In this document: piece by piece, positions 9,446-18,324 of the stretch
Layout of the letters: each line of letters starts with the position of its first letter
How positions within the stretch are numbered: position 1 is the stretch's first letter
Assembly (NCBI RefSeq): GCF_042658685.1
Contig: NZ_JBHSQY010000001.1
Source: Macrococcoides bohemicum
GTDB lineage: Bacteria; Bacillota; Bacilli; Staphylococcales; Staphylococcaceae
Direction: 5' to 3' (one strand)
DNA length: 64,000 nt
The notes under the pieces: model-generated
The model's input: only the letters and a program-made list of their open reading frames with translations
Told to the model about the DNA's origin: nothing
Database searches by the model: none
Position numbers and translations under genes: made by a program

Positions 9446-10123
9446 ATGAGTATATTTAAACAAGATGTCATCATTCCTCGTGTTCTTTTTGACCAATATC
9501 ATCAACTTGGGATGAGTGAAACAGAACTCATCATGATCATGAAAATTATAGAATTATCAAATGAAAGTAGTTTACCATCGTTTGAAACGATAAGCAATGC
9601 GATGAGTGTTGACAAGTCACAAGTGATGTTGATATTACAGAACCTAATCAGCAAGGATTTTATAAAAATTGATGTAAAAAAATATGATGATGTGTCATTT
9701 GAAGAACGTTACGATTTAACGCCATTAGAATCGCAATTATTAAGATTACAAGAAGAACAAGAAAAAATTAACGATGTCAATGTACGACAAACGAGCTTTA
9801 AAGAAATATTTGAACGCTTTGAAGCAACATTTGCACGTCCTTTAACACCAATAGAAATCGAAACGATTTCTCATTGGATAGATACAGATCAGCATTCTGC
9901 GTCACTTATTATTACAGCTTTAAACGAAGCAAGCAGTCATAATAAACTGAGTATTAAATACATCGATCGAATATTACTTAACTGGAAAAAACGTAATGTT
10001 AAGACGATTGATGAATCAAAAATAGTAAGTAATGAATATAAGCCGTCAAAAATGCTATCAAAAACTGTACCAGATATTCCTGTTTTTGATTGGGTGAATG
10101 GAGAGAATCCATATGATAAGTAA
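9446..10123 (+). CDS. dnaD: primosomal replication protein DnaD
   Basis: 225 residues. Helps load the replicative helicase at oriC and at restart sites in Firmicutes. The N-terminal winged-helix domain (1-100) is followed by the DnaB_2/DnaD C-terminal domain (about 125-200) with the characteristic ending YIDRILLNWKKRNV (172-185), followed by a flexible tail. Preceded by AAGGGGGAAAC. Its 3' end overlaps the nth start by 11 bases, as in Bacillus and Staphylococcus. Confidence 0.94.
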   Translation: MSIFKQDVIIPRVLFDQYHQLGMSETELIMIMKIIELSNESSLPSFETISNAMSVDKSQVMLILQNLISKDFIKIDVKKYDDVSFEERYDLTPLESQLLRLQEEQEKINDVNVRQTSFKEIFERFEATFARPLTPIEIETISHWIDTDQHSASLIITALNEASSHNKLSIKYIDRILLNWKKRNVKTIDESKIVSNEYKPSKMLSKTVPDIPVFDWVNGENPYDK

Positions 10124-10766
10124 GAAGAAAACGTTAGAAATGTTAGATGTCATTGATGAAATGTTTCCTGATGCTGAATGTGAACTCGTTCATGACAATC
10201 CATTTGAGTTAACAATCGCTGTATTATTATCGGCACAATGTACAGATGTTCTGGTCAATAAAGTGACAAGAACGTTATTTCAAAAATACAAAACACCAGA
10301 AAATTATATAAATGTTCCGATTGAGGAGTTGATGGATGATATTCGCTCAATTGGTTTGTATAAGAATAAAGCAAAAAATATTCAGGCATTATGCCGTATT
10401 TTGATTGATAAATATAACGGGGAAGTTCCACAAACACATGCTGAGCTGGTTGCTTTACCTGGAGTTGGTCAAAAGACTGCAAATGTAGTAGTATCTGTAG
10501 CATTTGGAATTCCTGCGCTTGCTGTCGATACGCATGTAGAACGTGTATCTAAGAGACTAGGTATATGTAAATGGAAAGATAATGTAAAGCAGGTTGAAGC
10601 AACATTATGTAATAAGATTCCTAGAGAACGATGGAACAAGACGCATCATCAATTAATTTTCTTTGGCCGATATCATTGTACAGCTCGCAATCCGAAATGT
10701 CTTGAATGTCCATTGTTAAAGGATTGCAGGGAAGGTAAGAAGCGTCATAAGGTGGTTGTATCATGA
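10113..10766 (+). CDS. nth: endonuclease III (base-excision repair)
   Basis: 217 residues. DNA glycosylase/AP lyase that removes oxidised pyrimidines. Shows the helix-hairpin-helix LPGVGQKTANVV with its catalytic lysine, the following AVDTHVERVSKRLG with catalytic aspartate, and a C-terminal 4Fe-4S motif C-x6-C-x2-C-x5-C. The ATG at 10113 is preferred over the in-frame ATG at 10098 because GGAGAG at 10100-10105 would be its ribosome site. Overlaps dnaD and, by 4 bases, the next gene. Confidence 0.95.
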   Translation: MISKKKTLEMLDVIDEMFPDAECELVHDNPFELTIAVLLSAQCTDVLVNKVTRTLFQKYKTPENYINVPIEELMDDIRSIGLYKNKAKNIQALCRILIDKYNGEVPQTHAELVALPGVGQKTANVVVSVAFGIPALAVDTHVERVSKRLGICKWKDNVKQVEATLCNKIPRERWNKTHHQLIFFGRYHCTARNPKCLECPLLKDCREGKKRHKVVVS

Positions 10767-11080
10767 AAGAGAGAATGAGTGAACTGGAAGAAAAAATTAA
10801 TCAACATAGTAAAAATAGAACATTGAATAGTATTGATGCAATAAAATTACTTGATGAATATTATGAAGGATTATTGTATTCAATGAGAGCATTAAATGAT
10901 TTAGAACCAAATGCTGAACTTAAAGCTGATAGTATTCAAATAGGACCTTTAAATTTTATTGAACGTATAAAATATATTGAACAGCGTAAACATCATTTTA
11001 TGGGTTATCAGCAAATGAAGACAATGTTTGTGGAGATCAATAAGTTAATTGCGATAAAAAACATAAAAAAGAAGCGATAA
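10763..11080 (+). CDS. ypoC: YpoC-family protein, function unknown
   Basis: 105 residues, charged and mostly helical, no membrane segment or signal peptide. It fits the YpoC family by position (dnaD-nth-ypoC next to the class A PBP gene, as in Bacillus) and by length. No catalytic motif is visible and no function is known. The ATG overlaps the nth stop (4 bases), so translation is coupled. The basic end (IKNIKKKR) runs into the terminator stem. Confidence 0.7.
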   Translation: MKERMSELEEKINQHSKNRTLNSIDAIKLLDEYYEGLLYSMRALNDLEPNAELKADSIQIGPLNFIERIKYIEQRKHHFMGYQQMKTMFVEINKLIAIKNIKKKR

Positions 11081-11104
11081 CATCATTGTTTCGCTTCTTT
11101 TTTA
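11065..11104. terminator. bidirectional terminator between ypoC and pbp2
   Basis: A 13-bp stem (11065-11077 with 11091-11103) has an extra AACA/TGTT inner pairing and carries A and T runs on its outer sides, so it can stop transcription from either direction. The pbp2 stop codon lies inside it. Confidence 0.9.
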
Positions 11105-13528
11105 TTGTCCTAAACTTTGTGCTGCTCTTTCATTAGCAGCTTTTAAATCTGCAGCAGCTTTATCACTTGCTGCTTTAGAGTCAGCGGCAGCTTTTTGATC
11201 AGCAGATTGGGTAGATGGAACAGTTTCAGCTGTTCTTCTTTCCATTGTAGTAGGTATATTTTCTGTTACAACCTCATTGGTGTTGTTTTTATTCTTGTCT
11301 TTAGAATTAGAAGTTTTTTTTTCAGAGTTGCTTGATGACTGGTTGTTGATTTGATTCTTCGCATCTTGTTCTGCCTGTTCTCCTTCTTCTAATGCACTCT
11401 TAGCAGCTTCAGCAGCACGTTCATTATTATTACGTGCTGCCTCAGTTTGCTCATCTAAAGAACCTGTTGGAAAAGTTGTAGTTGAATTTAACTCTGTAGT
11501 AGATGAATTATCATTTTCTCCTGTTAAAACATCAATATTATCTTGTTGACCTTTTACTCTAACATCTGTACCGACTTTTTCCACTGAATCAGGCATTGCA
11601 AAATCCTGACCGTCTATTGGACTGATTTCACTCATTACTTGTTTAAATAAAGATTTTGGTAATGCTTGCTCCACTGGACCAACGAATGAATTGGCGCCAC
11701 CCTCAGCAAGTTTAGTGAATCCCATCCAAACAGACATAGTGTATCGTGGTGAATACCCTACAATCCAGACATCTTTTGCAGCATTGTCAGGTAAATTGTA
11801 TTTTTCATACGTTTCATTGCCATACGTACCTGTACCTGTTTTAGCTGCAAGTGTAAGTCCAGGAATACTAGAGCCATATGCAGTACCTAACGGTTCAAAA
11901 GAACCTTTTAGCATGTCAGTTACGATATATGCTGTATAATCTTCCATCGCTTTTTCAGAAATAGTATCAAACTTAATTGTTTCATCATCTTGCGTCACAA
12001 CTTTTCGAATAGCATGCGCTTTGTTGTATATACCACCATTACCAAAAGTAGAGAATGCACTTGCCATTTGAGTAGGAGAAAACTCAGAAGATGATCCACC
12101 TAAAGCTTCAGCAGGACCTAAGTCTTTTGACTTATATTCTAATCCAACATTTTTGGCAAATTCATAAGATGCATCATTACCAGCTTCTTTTTTTACTTCC
12201 TGGAAGATTTTTAATGCCGGTATATTTAAACTACGACGGATAGCATCACGCATTGTTACAACTCCGTGGTTTTGCGTATCGTAGTTTTTAAATTTGATAC
12301 CATTGATATCGTACTCTGATTCATCCTGTACTTTATGATTAGTTGCCCATTGTTCATTTTCAACAATGGGTCCATAACTTAAGAATGGTTTGATTGTAGA
12401 ACCAACAGGATGTACATCTGTAGCTAAGTTTCTATCAACAACGTCTGTAAAATTACGTCCACCACTTATCGCTACAAGTGCACCAGTTTGTGTATCAACG
12501 ATTGTTGATGCTGCTTGTTGATATTTATTTTTATAGATACTCATGTTATCAACATTGTTTTGCAGTGAAATCTGTGCATTATTGTCCATGTTCGTATAAA
12601 TTTTTAGACCACTTGTTAGCACGTCACTTAATGATTTACCTTGAAACTCTTTGTTACTTTTTAATTCCTGTTTAATCACATTTACATATGATGCATATTT
12701 TGGATCATTTTCTTCAATGTTTTGACGTTGTGCAGCTGTTCTGGGCACTAAATTTTTAGTCAGGTCTTCAGCTTGCGACTGTTCCATTTCAGCTTTAGAG
12801 ATACGTTTATGACGATTCATTAAATATAAAACAGTATCTTTACGCTTTTCTGCAGCTTCTGGATGATCATATAGATTATAAGTATTAGGAACTTGTGGAA
12901 GTCCAGCTAAATAAGCAGACTCTGCAAGTGATAATTGATCTAAATCTTTATTAAAATAATACCTGGCTGCTGTTTTAACACCATAGATACCATCAGAATA
13001 ATAAATTTTATTCATATACATTTCAAATATCTGATTTTTGTCATATTCTTGTTCTAATCGATAAGATAGATAAGCTTCCTGTGCTTTACGTTCTATAGAT
13101 TTTTGATCTGTTAAGAAAGATCGTTTAACAACTTGTTGCGTTAAAGTCGAAGCACCTTGCGATCCAAATCCGCCAGTAAAATTCTTGAATACTGCGCCGG
13201 TTAATCGTTTAAAGTCTAATGCACCATGTTCATAGAAACGATTGTCTTCAGTAGCAAGTACTGCATCTCGCATCGTGTCAGGAATATCTGCAAACTTAAC
13301 TTTTTCACGTTTTTGTCCCATATATAATATGGTTACTAAATTATTATCTTTATCATAAATCTTTGTCGGTAATTGATCACGTAATGCCGACTCGTTAAAT
13401 TTTGGAGCATTGTATGCATAATATAGAAACAGTAGCATACCAGCAACGATCATCGTTGTAAATAATGCAATAAGCACTCCTACAACTTGTAAGATCGTTT
13501 TCTTTAAACTTTTTTTCTTTTTCACCAT
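11102..13528 (-). CDS. pbp2: class A penicillin-binding protein 2 (transglycosylase/transpeptidase)
   Basis: 808 residues, anchored by one membrane helix (about 11-37) after a basic start. Polymerises glycan strands and crosslinks peptidoglycan. The GT51 domain has TEDNRFYEHG (93-102) with catalytic E94 and GASTLTQQVVK (125-135). The transpeptidase has S377-T-I-K380, S433-L-N and K563-T-G. The C-terminal 140 residues are low complexity, rich in Ala, Glu, Lys, Asn, Gln and Ser; S. aureus PBP2 is shorter (727 residues as I recall). Lies 25 bases after recU, the standard recU-pbp2 operon. Confidence 0.95.
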   Translation of the reverse strand: MVKKKKSLKKTILQVVGVLIALFTTMIVAGMLLFLYYAYNAPKFNESALRDQLPTKIYDKDNNLVTILYMGQKREKVKFADIPDTMRDAVLATEDNRFYEHGALDFKRLTGAVFKNFTGGFGSQGASTLTQQVVKRSFLTDQKSIERKAQEAYLSYRLEQEYDKNQIFEMYMNKIYYSDGIYGVKTAARYYFNKDLDQLSLAESAYLAGLPQVPNTYNLYDHPEAAEKRKDTVLYLMNRHKRISKAEMEQSQAEDLTKNLVPRTAAQRQNIEENDPKYASYVNVIKQELKSNKEFQGKSLSDVLTSGLKIYTNMDNNAQISLQNNVDNMSIYKNKYQQAASTIVDTQTGALVAISGGRNFTDVVDRNLATDVHPVGSTIKPFLSYGPIVENEQWATNHKVQDESEYDINGIKFKNYDTQNHGVVTMRDAIRRSLNIPALKIFQEVKKEAGNDASYEFAKNVGLEYKSKDLGPAEALGGSSSEFSPTQMASAFSTFGNGGIYNKAHAIRKVVTQDDETIKFDTISEKAMEDYTAYIVTDMLKGSFEPLGTAYGSSIPGLTLAAKTGTGTYGNETYEKYNLPDNAAKDVWIVGYSPRYTMSVWMGFTKLAEGGANSFVGPVEQALPKSLFKQVMSEISPIDGQDFAMPDSVEKVGTDVRVKGQQDNIDVLTGENDNSSTTELNSTTTFPTGSLDEQTEAARNNNERAAEAAKSALEEGEQAEQDAKNQINNQSSSNSEKKTSNSKDKNKNNTNEVVTENIPTTMERRTAETVPSTQSADQKAAADSKAASDKAAADLKAANERAAQSLGQ

Positions 13529-13553
13529 TCTTAAATCCTCTCTCTCATTAAAC

Positions 13554-14165
13554 TTAAACAGAATATAGTGATTGTATTGCTTTCAAATAATCAATTCTAG
13601 GACGATAAGTATATGGTATAAATATACCATCTTTTTTAATTTCCTTTAACTGAATAGATTTCTTTTCGTCGTCATTGTATCTATGCCAATAATAAATAAA
13701 TTTTTCGAACGGTAATAAATATACTTCTTCAAGACTCGAAAAGCAAATTAAAATAAAGACGATACCGCCATGCCGATACACTTGATGCATATGTGAGACT
13801 TGGTGCTGATGGATATTGATCAGTGGAAAACTCGTTTTATTTTGGGTAACTTTAGCTTCAAAATCAATATACTTTCCATTATATATACCATTATAGTCTG
13901 TAGTTGATGCACGTCTGAAATAAGCCTCTTTGATAACAGCTCTCGAACGTTTTGGATAATCTACTTTTACGATTTGAATCGGTGTCGGTTTCTTATGTAT
14001 AATTGCAAGATCATTTTGGAGATAATATCGATTGCTGTTGTCGATTTCATCTTCAAATTTCATCCCACGTTTTCCATATTCAATTTTACTATTATTTATA
14101 GTATTTGTAACTAAGTCTGAAGACTTAGAAGGCTTACCATTTGGATAATTGACCATTTTATTCAT
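13554..14165 (-). CDS. recU: Holliday junction resolvase RecU
   Basis: 203 residues. Cleaves four-way junctions during recombination and helps chromosome segregation. The nuclease core is evident: SIEYGKRG-like start with GMKFEDEIDNSN (34-45), the STTDYNGIYNGKYIDFEAK segment (87-105) carrying the metal-binding D and E/K residues, and HQHQVSHM. The ATG at 14165 gives MNKMVNYPNGK; the second Met (14156) would match the usual MNYPNGK-like start of staphylococcal RecU equally well. Cotranscribed with pbp2. Confidence 0.94.
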   Translation of the reverse strand: MNKMVNYPNGKPSKSSDLVTNTINNSKIEYGKRGMKFEDEIDNSNRYYLQNDLAIIHKKPTPIQIVKVDYPKRSRAVIKEAYFRRASTTDYNGIYNGKYIDFEAKVTQNKTSFPLINIHQHQVSHMHQVYRHGGIVFILICFSSLEEVYLLPFEKFIYYWHRYNDDEKKSIQLKEIKKDGIFIPYTYRPRIDYLKAIQSLYSV

Positions 14166-14232
14166 CCTAATTGTGATGTCTTAATTTTTCATATACAATG
14201 AGTTTAACACAACTTGTGAAAGGAGTAGTTAA

Positions 14233-14571
14233 ATGTTACATAATTGTATTATAAGTTTAATTGAAAATATGCATCAGATTGATCAGTACTTTCATAGAGC
14301 GAAAAATGGTGAACTGTTTAACTTTGTTATTGATGTACAGCCATTCACTGAACAAGTAGATGTAAATTTAAATCAATTAAATAACTATAATGATGAAATA
14401 TTATCTTTACCGCTGATGAATGAAAAGAAATTATCATTACTGATACTATATATCCGAGAGTTATCTGTCGATTGTTTTTTTGATAAGACGAGTAAAAAAA
14501 TATTTATCGATAAATTCAAAGCAGTCAATCATGATCTTCAATATATAAAAAGAGTATTAGAAAAAGATTAA
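14233..14571 (+). CDS. yppE: YppE family protein (DUF1798), function unknown
   Basis: 112 residues, predicted helical bundle without signal or membrane segment. Position directly divergent from recU and ahead of the YpsA-type gene matches the DUF1798/YppE gene of staphylococci. AAAGGAG lies 8 bases before the ATG. No active-site motif; cellular role unknown. Confidence 0.7.
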   Translation: MLHNCIISLIENMHQIDQYFHRAKNGELFNFVIDVQPFTEQVDVNLNQLNNYNDEILSLPLMNEKKLSLLILYIRELSVDCFFDKTSKKIFIDKFKAVNHDLQYIKRVLEKD

Positions 14572-14581
14572 GGATATTGAA

Positions 14582-15133
14582 ATGAAGACTGTATATATAA
14601 CTGGATATAAGCCATATGAGATTGGTATTTTTAAAAATAATCAGCCTGAAGTACGATATATAAAACTCTTCTTACAAGATAAAATTAAATCATATATTGA
14701 AGATGGTCTTGAATGGGTAATTATCCAGGGGAATTTAGGGACAGAATTATGGGCAGCTGAAGTAGTTATTCGTTTAAAAAAACAATATGATATAAAACTG
14801 GGAATTATTACGCCATTTCTAAAACACACAGAAAAATGGAATGAAGAAAATCGGCTTTATTATCAGCAGATTATCAGTAAAGCAGATTATATGAATAGTG
14901 TATTTCAGGATTCTTATAAAGGTGGATTTATGTTTAGTCAGGCGAATCAGTTCATTTTGGGTAATACTGAAGGTACCTTATTGTTTTATGACGAAGAGCA
15001 CGAAGCAAGTCCTAAATTCTTCAAAAGAACGCTCATTGATTTTATAGCAGAAAATCAATATACTATGGATAGTATCAGTTTTTTCGACTTATCTGAATTT
15101 ATAGATGAATATATGAGAGAACAAGAAAATTAG
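14582..15133 (+). CDS. ypsA: YpsA-type SLOG-family protein (DUF1273)
   Basis: 183 residues. The start MKTVYITGYKPYEIGIF and the WVIIQGNLGTELWAAEVV segment (43-60) fit the Rossmann-like nucleotide-binding SLOG fold of DUF1273/YpsA. Bacillus and S. aureus YpsA have been linked to cell division and sit next to gpsB, as here (10-base gap). The ligand is not known. Starts 10 bases after yppE. Confidence 0.87.
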   Translation: MKTVYITGYKPYEIGIFKNNQPEVRYIKLFLQDKIKSYIEDGLEWVIIQGNLGTELWAAEVVIRLKKQYDIKLGIITPFLKHTEKWNEENRLYYQQIISKADYMNSVFQDSYKGGFMFSQANQFILGNTEGTLLFYDEEHEASPKFFKRTLIDFIAENQYTMDSISFFDLSEFIDEYMREQEN

Positions 15134-15143
15134 AGGTGTTATT

Positions 15144-15458
15144 ATGTCAGAAATGAATTTAAAATTATCGGCAAAAGATATTTATGAAAAAGAATTTGAA
15201 AGAACGATGGTTCGTGGATTTAAACCGGAAGATGTTGATAGTTTTCTTGATGAAGTGATTGAAGATTACCAGAAGATGGCTGACATGAACAATCAATTAT
15301 TAAAGCTTTCCGATGAAAATTCAAAATTAAAACGTGAAATTGAAAACTTACGTATGCGTGTTGCAACTGGTAGAAGTGACCATCAACAACAAACACCGAA
15401 TAACTACGATCTATTAAAACGTATTTCTAATCTTGAAAAAGCAGTGTTCGGTAAATAA
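15144..15458 (+). CDS. gpsB: cell division protein GpsB (DivIVA-like)
   Basis: 104 residues. A cytoplasmic coiled-coil adaptor that follows the division septum and couples PBPs to the divisome. The DivIVA-type N-terminus is clear: LSAKDIYEKEFERTMVRG then F-K-P-E-D-V-D-S-F-L-D (26-36), followed by a coiled coil (about 40-72) and a C-terminal helix LLKRISNLEKAVFG. In S. aureus it also binds FtsZ. Located just upstream of rnpB, conserved order. Confidence 0.95.
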   Translation: MSEMNLKLSAKDIYEKEFERTMVRGFKPEDVDSFLDEVIEDYQKMADMNNQLLKLSDENSKLKREIENLRMRVATGRSDHQQQTPNNYDLLKRISNLEKAVFGK

Positions 15459-15487
15459 TAGTCATCGCAATTCGATGCATTTGATGC

Positions 15488-15493
15488 TATAAT
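15488..15493 (+). promoter_or_regulatory. -10 box of the rnpB promoter
   Basis: Perfect TATAAT 16 bases before the inferred 5' end of the RNase P RNA. No good -35 hexamer is visible at normal spacing. Confidence 0.6.
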
Positions 15494-15508
15494 TTAATAA
15501 TGTTAAAA

Positions 15509-15882
15509 GATATCTCGGATAATCGCTATACATTGTATAGAGGAAAGTCCATGCTCACACATGCCTGAGATGGCTGTAGTGATCGTGCCTGGTGAAACAA
15601 TAAGCCAGGGCATTAATTTGACGGCAGTGAATAGACCTAAGTCTCTGATATGGTCTGAGTAACTTGAAAGTGCCACAGTGACGTAGCTTTTCTAGAAATA
15701 GAAAAGGTGGAACGCGGTAAACCCCTCGAGTGAGCAATCCAAATTTGGTAGGAGCACTTTTCTAGCGGAAATGAACGTATAGAAGAGGTATGAAAATACA
15801 GACAGATGATTATCACCGGCGTACGAGAGTATCTAGGCTCATTTGCAGTACTAAGGAACAGAACATGGCTTACAGAGATATC
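15509..15882 (+). ncRNA. rnpB: RNase P RNA, type B
   Basis: Catalytic RNA that trims the 5' leader of pre-tRNAs. Universal elements are visible: AGAGGAAAGTCCATGCTC near the 5' end, the GTGCCACAGTGACG segment, GGTGGAACGCGGTAAACCCC, the CGAGTGAGCAATCC segment and the closing GGAACAGAACATGGCTTA. The first and last bases (GATATC at both ends) pair as helix P1. Sequence and length match the type B RNA of staphylococci. Ends are set by the P1 pairing and are good to a few bases. A 21-base-pair-type terminator follows at 15892. Confidence 0.97.
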
Positions 15883-15891
15883 TTTCTAGAT

Positions 15892-15920
15892 GTCCTCCAT
15901 TGATATGGGGGACTTTTTTT
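15892..15920 (+). terminator. terminator of rnpB
   Basis: Stem GTCCTCCA / TGGGGGAC (one G-T pair) with a 6-base loop, followed by seven T. Confidence 0.9.
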
Positions 15921-16007
15921 ATTTATTGAACGTATGGAACATGTTACAATGGAATTAATAAACATTATATTCTACTATAAAAGTATTATGTAAACTTGGA
16001 GGAAATT

Positions 16008-17126
16008 ATGTATCAATTACTAGCCACAACACCTATGGGGATGGAAGCTGTTGCAGCAAAAGAAGTACAGGCCCTGGGATATGAAACAACAACTGAGAAT
16101 GGGCGTGTATTATATCACGGTGATGCACGCGCAATCGTTAAATCAAATCTTTGGCTACGCAGCGCAGATCGCGTTAAACTTGTTGTCGGTCGTTTCTATG
16201 CTACAACTTTCGAACAATTGTTTGATCAAACAAAAGATATACCCTGGGAAAATTTTATCAGTGAAAATGGAAGTTTTCCAGTACAGGGAAGAAGTTTGAA
16301 ATCAAAGTTATTCAGTGTACCTGACTGCCAGGCAATTGTTAAGAAAGCAATTGTTGAACGTCTAAAAAAAGCACACAACCAGCAAGGATGGTTACGTGAA
16401 GATGGCGCATTATATAAAGTTGAAGTTGCAATTCTTAAAGATGAAGTATTACTTACAATCGATACATCAGGAGCCGGATTACATAAGCGTGGATACCGTC
16501 TCGCACAAGGTGAAGCACCGATGAAAGAAACGTTAGCAGCTGCACTTGTATTGTTATCTAACTGGAAAGGAGAAACACCATTGATTGATCCTTTCTGTGG
16601 TTCAGGAACAATTGCAATTGAAGCAGCAATGATAGCTCAAAATATTGCACCAGGATTTAACAGAGATTTTGTGAGTGAAAACTGGGATATCATTCCTGAA
16701 GGTATGTACGATGAAGAACGTGTTAAGGCAGAAGAAGTTGCTGAATATGATAAAGAAATATCGATTACAGCAAGTGATATTGATCCGAACATGGTTGAAA
16801 TTGCTCATAATAATGCGATTGAAGTAGGCTTTGGAGATATAATTGAATTTAAACAAATGAATGTTCATGACCTTACATTAAACAGTGAAAAGGGTGCAAT
16901 TGTCGGTAATCCGCCGTATGGTGAACGTATCGGTGAGAGAGCAGAAGTGGAAGCAATGTATAAGTATTTAGGAGAACTAATTGAAAAAAATCCAAAATGG
17001 TCACTATATATTTTGACAAGTTTGAAGACATTTGAAGTATTGGTAGGCAAAAAAGCGACTAAACGCCGAAAATTATTTAATGGATATATTGAATGTACGT
17101 ATTATCAATACTGGGGCGAGAGATAG
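16008..17126 (+). CDS. ypsC: THUMP-domain class I rRNA methyltransferase (YpsC / RlmL-N type)
   Basis: 372 residues. Belongs to the family that methylates guanine N2 in 23S rRNA. N-terminal ferredoxin-like and THUMP region (about 1-155), then a Rossmann methyltransferase with DPFCGSGTIAIEAA (about 186-199) for S-adenosylmethionine and the NPPYGERIG motif (about 297-305) for amino methylation of a base. The ATG at 16008 follows TTGGAGGAAAT. Gene order gpsB-rnpB-ypsC is conserved. The exact nucleotide modified is inferred from the family only. Confidence 0.9.
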   Translation: MYQLLATTPMGMEAVAAKEVQALGYETTTENGRVLYHGDARAIVKSNLWLRSADRVKLVVGRFYATTFEQLFDQTKDIPWENFISENGSFPVQGRSLKSKLFSVPDCQAIVKKAIVERLKKAHNQQGWLREDGALYKVEVAILKDEVLLTIDTSGAGLHKRGYRLAQGEAPMKETLAAALVLLSNWKGETPLIDPFCGSGTIAIEAAMIAQNIAPGFNRDFVSENWDIIPEGMYDEERVKAEEVAEYDKEISITASDIDPNMVEIAHNNAIEVGFGDIIEFKQMNVHDLTLNSEKGAIVGNPPYGERIGERAEVEAMYKYLGELIEKNPKWSLYILTSLKTFEVLVGKKATKRRKLFNGYIECTYYQYWGER

Positions 17127-17193
17127 AAGAGGCTGTCGACCTTTAATTTTGAAGGAAATGTTGAAGTTTGACAATGTGCTTAATTATAAATGT

Positions 17194-17235
17194 AACCACA
17201 CAAAGCATAATTATATGTTTTGTGTGGTTTTTTGT
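17194..17235 (+). terminator. terminator after ypsC
   Basis: Perfect 11-bp stem (17194-17204 with 17218-17228) followed by a T run to 17234. It lies upstream of the GTG chosen for the next gene, which argues against any longer version of that gene. Confidence 0.88.
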
Positions 17236-17269
17236 TTATGATATATATCAAGAAGAAGGTGAAAATGTT

Positions 17270-18280
17270 GTGAAATTAAGTATTTTAGATCAAGTACCCA
17301 TGTCGCGTGGAGAAACGCCAATGGATGCATTGTCACATACGATAGAACTTGTTCAATTTGCGGAAAAAATAAATTATGATCGTTATTTTGTTGCTGAACA
17401 TCATAATACGACAGGATTAATTAGCAATTCACCAGAAATTCTTATGACAAGATTATTATCAGTAACGTCATCCATTAATATTGGTTCTGCGGGTATTCTT
17501 TTACCTCAATATAGCCCCTACAAGGTTGCGGAAAATGCAAACTTATTAGAAGCGTTGTTTCCTGGTCGTGTGACGATTGGCTTAGGAAATTCTCCAGGTG
17601 GAAGTGAAATCACGAGAAAAGCCTTGACAGATGGGAACGCCAGTAAGGTAAGCGCATACGATAGAATGCTAGAAGAGTTTTTAGGTTTCATGCGTAACAC
17701 TTTGCCTTTAGAGCATCAATATAGAGGTGTTAAAGCCGGTCCGAGAATTGAAAAGCACCCAGAAATCTTTACGTTAGGGCTAACTGATAATGGTGCTAAA
17801 AGAGCAGCAAAATTAGGGATTGGTTTTGTATTCGGAAATTTTATCAGTGATAAATATCGAGACAGTGCAATAAAAATTTATCAGCAAGGATTTATTCCTA
17901 ATGAATTTATGAAACGTCCATATACGATATTTTGTTCATTTATCATAGTTGTAAAAGATAATGCTGAAAGAGAGATGCAAAGACGTATATTAGATCATTG
18001 GTTATTAAATGTTACAAAAGGAAGGGATACTGTTATCCCTTCAATTGAACAGGTTAATAAAAATGATTATAGTGAACAGGATTTACGTATCATTGAGAAG
18101 AACAGAGGACGTTATTTTATTGGAACAAAAGAAGATGTTAAGTATGAGATTAAAAATTTGTATGAAACGTATCGATTTGATGAACTGATGGTAATCAATA
18201 ATACATTTGATTTTGCATTAAAAAAAGAAAGTTTTAAAGCAATTAAAGAAATAACAGATGAAATTAATAGCGAGGAATAA
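17270..18280 (+). CDS. LLM-class flavin-dependent oxidoreductase (luciferase family, group 1)
   Basis: 336 residues, TIM-barrel flavin monooxygenase-like protein. Diagnostic: the opening LSILDQVPMSRGETP, AEHHNTTGLISNSPEIL with the HH pair, IGSAGILLPQYSPYKVAENANLLEALFPGR and a glycine-rich GLGNSPGGSE. The GTG at 17270 is chosen because AGAAGGTGA precedes it and a terminator lies further upstream. Substrate unknown; members use FMN or F420 (here FMN is expected). Stands alone between two terminators. Confidence 0.85.
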   Translation: MKLSILDQVPMSRGETPMDALSHTIELVQFAEKINYDRYFVAEHHNTTGLISNSPEILMTRLLSVTSSINIGSAGILLPQYSPYKVAENANLLEALFPGRVTIGLGNSPGGSEITRKALTDGNASKVSAYDRMLEEFLGFMRNTLPLEHQYRGVKAGPRIEKHPEIFTLGLTDNGAKRAAKLGIGFVFGNFISDKYRDSAIKIYQQGFIPNEFMKRPYTIFCSFIIVVKDNAEREMQRRILDHWLLNVTKGRDTVIPSIEQVNKNDYSEQDLRIIEKNRGRYFIGTKEDVKYEIKNLYETYRFDELMVINNTFDFALKKESFKAIKEITDEINSEE

Positions 18281-18290
18281 TGAAAATAAA

Positions 18291-18324
18291 AAAACATCAA
18301 GCGAGCGCTTGATGTTTTATTTTA
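18291..18324. terminator. bidirectional terminator between the LLM oxidoreductase and the oxidase operon
   Basis: A 12-bp perfect stem (18291-18302 with 18307-18318) with loop GAGC, A-rich on the left and T-rich on the right. Confidence 0.9.

Noticed and set aside
11691..11939. 82-residue plus-strand frame inside pbp2
   Set aside because: Shadow of the pbp2 transpeptidase domain; no start signal.
17168..17196. TTGACA with a 17-base spacer to TGTAAC, a possible promoter for the LLM oxidoreductase
   Set aside because: The -10 is poor and the start point would fall inside the terminator stem at 17194-17228.
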